Shown here one piece after another: positions 60,967 through 64,000 of a stretch of 64,000 bases of DNA; the stretch's first letter is position 1, and every line of letters starts with the position of its first letter. The notes beneath the pieces were generated by a model. That model was given only the letters and a program-made list of their open reading frames with translations. It had not been told where the DNA came from and made no database searches. Both the position numbers and the translations under genes were made by a program. The DNA comes from Pseudomonas typographi (GTDB lineage Bacteria > Pseudomonadota > Gammaproteobacteria > Pseudomonadales > Pseudomonadaceae): NCBI RefSeq assembly GCF_014694385.1, contig NZ_JAAOCA010000025.1, positions 42,017 to 106,016 on the forward strand, given 5' to 3'.

Positions 60967-62570
60967 AGCTGCTCGCCGCCCGCCGCTTGTTCCGTATTCT
61001 ACGGGTAGGTATCCGCTACCGCCTCGACGACTTGATCCTGGCCCTGCCGCTGCCGTGGTGGCTGCGCATATTCCGCCTGGCCATGCCCTGGCGCTGGTTA
61101 CCACGGCGCAATCGCCAGCTCAGCCGCGGCGCCTGCTTGCGCTTGGCCCTGCAAGACCTTGGGCCGATCTTCATCAAGTTTGGCCAGTTGCTGTCCACCC
61201 GCCGCGACCTGTTGCCCGGCGACATCGCCGATGAGCTGATGCTGCTGCAAGACCGCGTACCGCCGTTCGACCCCCAGCAATCGATGCAACTGATCGAAGT
61301 GCAGTTGGGGGCGAAGATTACCCAGGTGTTCAGCCGTTTCGACGTCGAGCCACTGGCCTCGGCATCGGTGGCGCAGGTACACGCCGCGCGCCTTAAAACG
61401 GGCGAAGAAGTGGTGGTCAAGGTGGTGCGCCCGGGCCTCAAGCCGGTGATCAGCCAAGACCTCGCCTGGCTGTTCCAGCTTGCGCGCGCCGCAGAGTGGT
61501 TATCGGCCGATGCGCGGCTATTGCGCCCGATCGATGTGGTCGCCGACTACGAAAAAACCATCTATGACGAGCTCGACCTGCTGCGCGAGGCAGCCAATGC
61601 CAGCCAGCTGCGGCGCAACTTCGAAGGCTCGGCCCTGTTGTATGTACCGCAAATCTATTGGGACTGGTGCCGCCCCAAGGTGCTGGTGATGGAACGCATC
61701 TACGGCATCCCGGTGACGGACCTCGCCACCTTGGCCGACCAGCGCACCGACATGAAGCTGCTCGCCGAACGCGGCGTCGAAATCTTCTTCACCCAGGTGT
61801 TTCGCGACAGCTTCTTCCATGCCGACATGCACCCAGGCAACATTTTCGTCAGCACCGTTACGCCCTGGGCCCCGAAGTACATCGCCATCGATTGCGGCAT
61901 CGTCGGCAGCCTGACCCCGCAAGACCAGGAATACCTGGCGCGTAACCTGTTCGCCTTCTTCAAGCGGGACTACCGCCGGGTGGCGCAGTTACACATCGAT
62001 TCAGGCTGGGTGCCGGCGCAAACCAAGCTTAATGAATTCGAAGCGGCGATTCGCACCGTGTGCGAGCCGATATTCGAAAAACCCCTGAAGGATATCTCCT
62101 TCGGCCAAGTGTTGATGCGCCTGTTCCAGACCGCCCGGCGCTTCAATATGGAGGTGCAACCACAGTTGGTGCTGCTGCAAAAAACCCTGCTGAACATCGA
62201 AGGCCTGGGCCGCCAACTGTACCCGGACCTTGACCTGTGGAGCACCGCGCAACCTTACCTGGAGCGTTGGATGCGCGAGCGCATGAGCCCCAAGGGCTTA
62301 CTTCGAAACGCACAGTCACAATTTGAACAGTTACCCTACCTGGCCGGCATGGCCAGGGACCTGCTAGAGCGGATGTCTGAACCCCACCGCAAAGACGCCC
62401 CCCCGCCCTGGCGGCGCAGCAGCAAGGAGTTCGCATTGCGCTTGGTGGGCGGCATTCTGCTGGCGGTTGGCGGCGTGATGGCCGGTAGTGGCACGCCAAT
62501 AGACAGCCTGCAGGCGTGGCCCGCCTGGGCCATGCTGGCGGCCGGCTTGTATCTGGTCGTGCGTGGATAG
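60963..62570 (+). CDS. ubiB: Ubiquinone biosynthesis kinase-like protein UbiB
   Basis: 535-residue atypical kinase of the ADCK/COQ8 group. KxGQ motif IFIKFGQLLSTRRDLLP, Ala-rich loop LASASVAQVHAA, VVVKVVRPG, HADMHPGNIFV and AIDCGIVGSL are seen; two C-terminal TM segments (about 498-516 and 519-535) anchor it in the inner membrane. Third gene of ubiEJB. Confidence 0.96.
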   Translation: MKLLAARRLFRILRVGIRYRLDDLILALPLPWWLRIFRLAMPWRWLPRRNRQLSRGACLRLALQDLGPIFIKFGQLLSTRRDLLPGDIADELMLLQDRVPPFDPQQSMQLIEVQLGAKITQVFSRFDVEPLASASVAQVHAARLKTGEEVVVKVVRPGLKPVISQDLAWLFQLARAAEWLSADARLLRPIDVVADYEKTIYDELDLLREAANASQLRRNFEGSALLYVPQIYWDWCRPKVLVMERIYGIPVTDLATLADQRTDMKLLAERGVEIFFTQVFRDSFFHADMHPGNIFVSTVTPWAPKYIAIDCGIVGSLTPQDQEYLARNLFAFFKRDYRRVAQLHIDSGWVPAQTKLNEFEAAIRTVCEPIFEKPLKDISFGQVLMRLFQTARRFNMEVQPQLVLLQKTLLNIEGLGRQLYPDLDLWSTAQPYLERWMRERMSPKGLLRNAQSQFEQLPYLAGMARDLLERMSEPHRKDAPPPWRRSSKEFALRLVGGILLAVGGVMAGSGTPIDSLQAWPAWAMLAAGLYLVVRG

Positions 62571-62621
62571 CCACTGGCCCTTGGCGCTGGCACACTAGGG
62601 CCTGTAGTTTCGGAGTGAACG

Positions 62622-63023
62622 ATGAAAGACTGGCTGGACGAGATCAACTGGAACAGCGACGGCTTGGTACCGGCCATTGCCCAGGATCATAAAACCGGGC
62701 GCATTCTGATGATGGCCTGGATGAACCGCGAAGCACTGGCGCTGACCGTAGCCGAACAACGGGCCATTTATTGGTCGCGGTCGCGCGGCAAGTTGTGGCG
62801 CAAGGGCGAAGAATCTGGCCACGTGCAACAGTTGCGCGAACTGCGCCTGGACTGCGATGCCGACGTGATCGTGCTCGCCGTCGAGCAGGTGGGCGGTGTC
62901 GCCTGCCATACCGGCCGCGCAAGCTGCTTCTATCGGGTACTCGAAGGCGCCGCTTGGCATACGGTAGAGCCCGTGCTCAAAGACCCGGCCGCCATCTACC
63001 ACGCGGGGCCCACCCATGAGTGA
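62622..63023 (+). CDS. hisI: Phosphoribosyl-AMP cyclohydrolase
   Basis: 133-residue third-step histidine enzyme. Zinc motifs DCDADVIVLAVEQ and CHTGRASCFYR, and ERAIYWSRSRGKLWRKGEESG (family block) are present. Monofunctional; hisE is separate and overlaps it by 8 bp. Confidence 0.97.
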   Translation: MKDWLDEINWNSDGLVPAIAQDHKTGRILMMAWMNREALALTVAEQRAIYWSRSRGKLWRKGEESGHVQQLRELRLDCDADVIVLAVEQVGGVACHTGRASCFYRVLEGAAWHTVEPVLKDPAAIYHAGPTHE

Positions 63024-63351
63024 TACCCTAAGCCGCTTGGCCGATGTGCTGGAAGCGCGCAAAACCGCCGCCGCCGACAGTTCGTATGTCGCCAGCCTTT
63101 ATCACAAGGGTTTGAACAAAATTCTGGAAAAGGTCGGTGAAGAATCGATCGAAACCATTATCGCTGCCAAGGACGCCGAAAAAAGCGGAGACTGCAGCGA
63201 TGTCATCTACGAGACGGCTGATCTGTGGTTCCATAGCCTGGTCATGCTCGCAGCATTGGGCCAGCACCCCCAAGCGGTGCTCGACGAGCTGGACCGGCGT
63301 TTCGGCCTGTCTGGCCATGATGAAAAAGCCGCGCGCGGGCCGGCAGCCTGA
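63016..63351 (+). CDS. hisE: Phosphoribosyl-ATP pyrophosphatase
   Basis: 111-residue MazG-like pyrophosphatase for the second step of histidine synthesis. YVASLYHKGLNKILEKVGEESIETIIA and SDVIYETADLWFHSLVML carry the acidic helices that bind metal. Translationally coupled to hisI. Confidence 0.97.
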   Translation: MSDTLSRLADVLEARKTAAADSSYVASLYHKGLNKILEKVGEESIETIIAAKDAEKSGDCSDVIYETADLWFHSLVMLAALGQHPQAVLDELDRRFGLSGHDEKAARGPAA

Positions 63352-63375
63352 CCGATTACATTCGAGGAGCTACAC

Positions 63376-63621
63376 ATGGGTATCTTTGACTGGAAACACT
63401 GGATCGTCATCCTGATCGTCGTGGTCCTGGTTTTCGGCACCAAAAAACTGAAAAACCTGGGTACGGACGTGGGCGAGAGCATCAAGGGCTTTCGCAAGGC
63501 CATGAGCGACGAAGAAAAAAACGAAGAGAAGCGCCAGGAGGGGGTGAGCCCACAAGCCAGCTCGCCGCACACCATCGATGGCCAGCACCACAAGGTCGAA
63601 GAGCCAGTACGCAAGGATTGA
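63376..63621 (+). CDS. tatA: Sec-independent translocase TatA
   Basis: 81 residues: one TM segment (about 5-22, WKHWIVILIVVVLVFGTKK), the FGTKKLKNLG hinge and an amphipathic helix, then a charged tail. Forms the Tat pore. RBS GAGGAGC upstream. Four bases before tatB. Confidence 0.96.
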   Translation: MGIFDWKHWIVILIVVVLVFGTKKLKNLGTDVGESIKGFRKAMSDEEKNEEKRQEGVSPQASSPHTIDGQHHKVEEPVRKD

Positions 63622-63624
63622 CCC

Positions 63625-64000
63625 ATGTTCGGGATCAGCTTTAGCGAATTGCTGCTGGTCGGCCTGGTTGCCCTGGTGGTATTAGGCCCTGAGCGCCTAC
63701 CGGGCGCCGCCCGCACCGCCGGGCTGTGGATCGGCCGGCTCAAGCGCAGCTTCAATTCGATCAAGACCGAAATCGAGCGCGAAATCGGTGCGGACGAAAT
63801 CCGCCGGCAACTGCACAACGAACACATCCTTTCGTTGGAGCAGGAAGCGCGCAAAATCCTCAACCCGGAGCTGGAGCACAAGCCCGTGCCGCCGGTTGCC
63901 CAGGAGCCACCACCCGCGCCGCCAGCGGCCGAAGGCACCGCAGCGCCCGAGCAGGCGGAACTGCCGCTGGCACCCGCGCCCACTCCGGCCCCGGCCCCCG
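63625..64000 (+). CDS. tatB: Sec-independent translocase TatB (runs off the window)
   Basis: First 125 residues: MFGISFSELLLVGLVALVVLGPERLP, the TM helix and Pro hinge of TatB, then an amphipathic helix and a Pro/Ala-rich tail that continues past 64000. Receives twin-arginine substrates with TatC. Confidence 0.95.
   Translation, partial: MFGISFSELLLVGLVALVVLGPERLPGAARTAGLWIGRLKRSFNSIKTEIEREIGADEIRRQLHNEHILSLEQEARKILNPELEHKPVPPVAQEPPPAPPAAEGTAAPEQAELPLAPAPTPAPAP

Noticed and set aside
1..64000. CRISPR arrays, rRNA and tRNA genes
   Set aside because: Looked for spaced short repeats and conserved RNA patterns; none recognised by eye. A dedicated search could still find a short ncRNA.

Overview
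The window is almost certainly a piece of a Pseudomonas chromosome. This rests on its high G+C content, the gene order, and signatures such as pilMNOPQ-aroK-aroB, gltBD-hemE, argS-SPOR-hslVU and ubiE-ubiJ-ubiB-hisIE-tatAB, which match the order I know from pseudomonads. No rRNA, tRNA or CRISPR array was recognised.

Layout. 1-6590: mutL (partial), amiB, tsaE and nnr on the minus strand; queG (+), orn (-), rsgA (+). 6850-7795: a two-gene cassette of TIR-fold proteins (one ThsB/MTH538-like, one canonical TIR) between rsgA and motB, the best candidate for an undescribed system. 7796-15002: motB-motA (with a FliA-like promoter), an HDOD protein, a rhodanese, psd and a PilZ-like protein. 15161-21213: RraA-like protein, DHA2-type exporter, dbpA, a BaiN/HI0933-type flavoprotein and a membrane protein. 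21214-27511: a lower-G+C accessory scar with a decayed IS3-family element, a 101-bp near-identical repeat from a toxin-delivery gene, an orphan immunity-like fragment, an XRE-regulator fragment, an intact Imm8-like immunity gene and a two-partner secretion/CDI locus in which one deletion removed the transporter barrel and the exoprotein N-terminus. 27644-30252: LysR regulator, divergent MFS transporter, small OB-fold periplasmic protein.

30316-50098 is core: hemE, gltD, gltB, a DamX-like SPOR protein, aroB, aroK, pilQPONM (minus), ponA (+), malic enzyme (-). 50400-54062: an SDR oxidoreductase, rpmE and priA. 54162-64000: argS, SPOR protein, hslVU (with a sigma-32-like promoter), a DUF971 protein, a PHA-granule-region protein, ubiE-ubiJ-ubiB, hisI-hisE, tatA and the start of tatB. 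The PHA synthase operon that usually lies between the DUF971 gene and the PHA-granule-region gene in Pseudomonas is absent.

Functional themes: wall remodelling and division (AmiB, PonA, two SPOR proteins), type IV pilus assembly (PilMNOPQ), flagellar stator (MotAB), ubiquinone synthesis (UbiE/J/B), Tat export, nitrogen assimilation (GltBD), and an accessory layer of intercellular toxin/immunity remnants plus a possible TIR-based defence pair. Coordinates were worked out by reading the sequence; family names come from recall of conserved motifs, not database searches.
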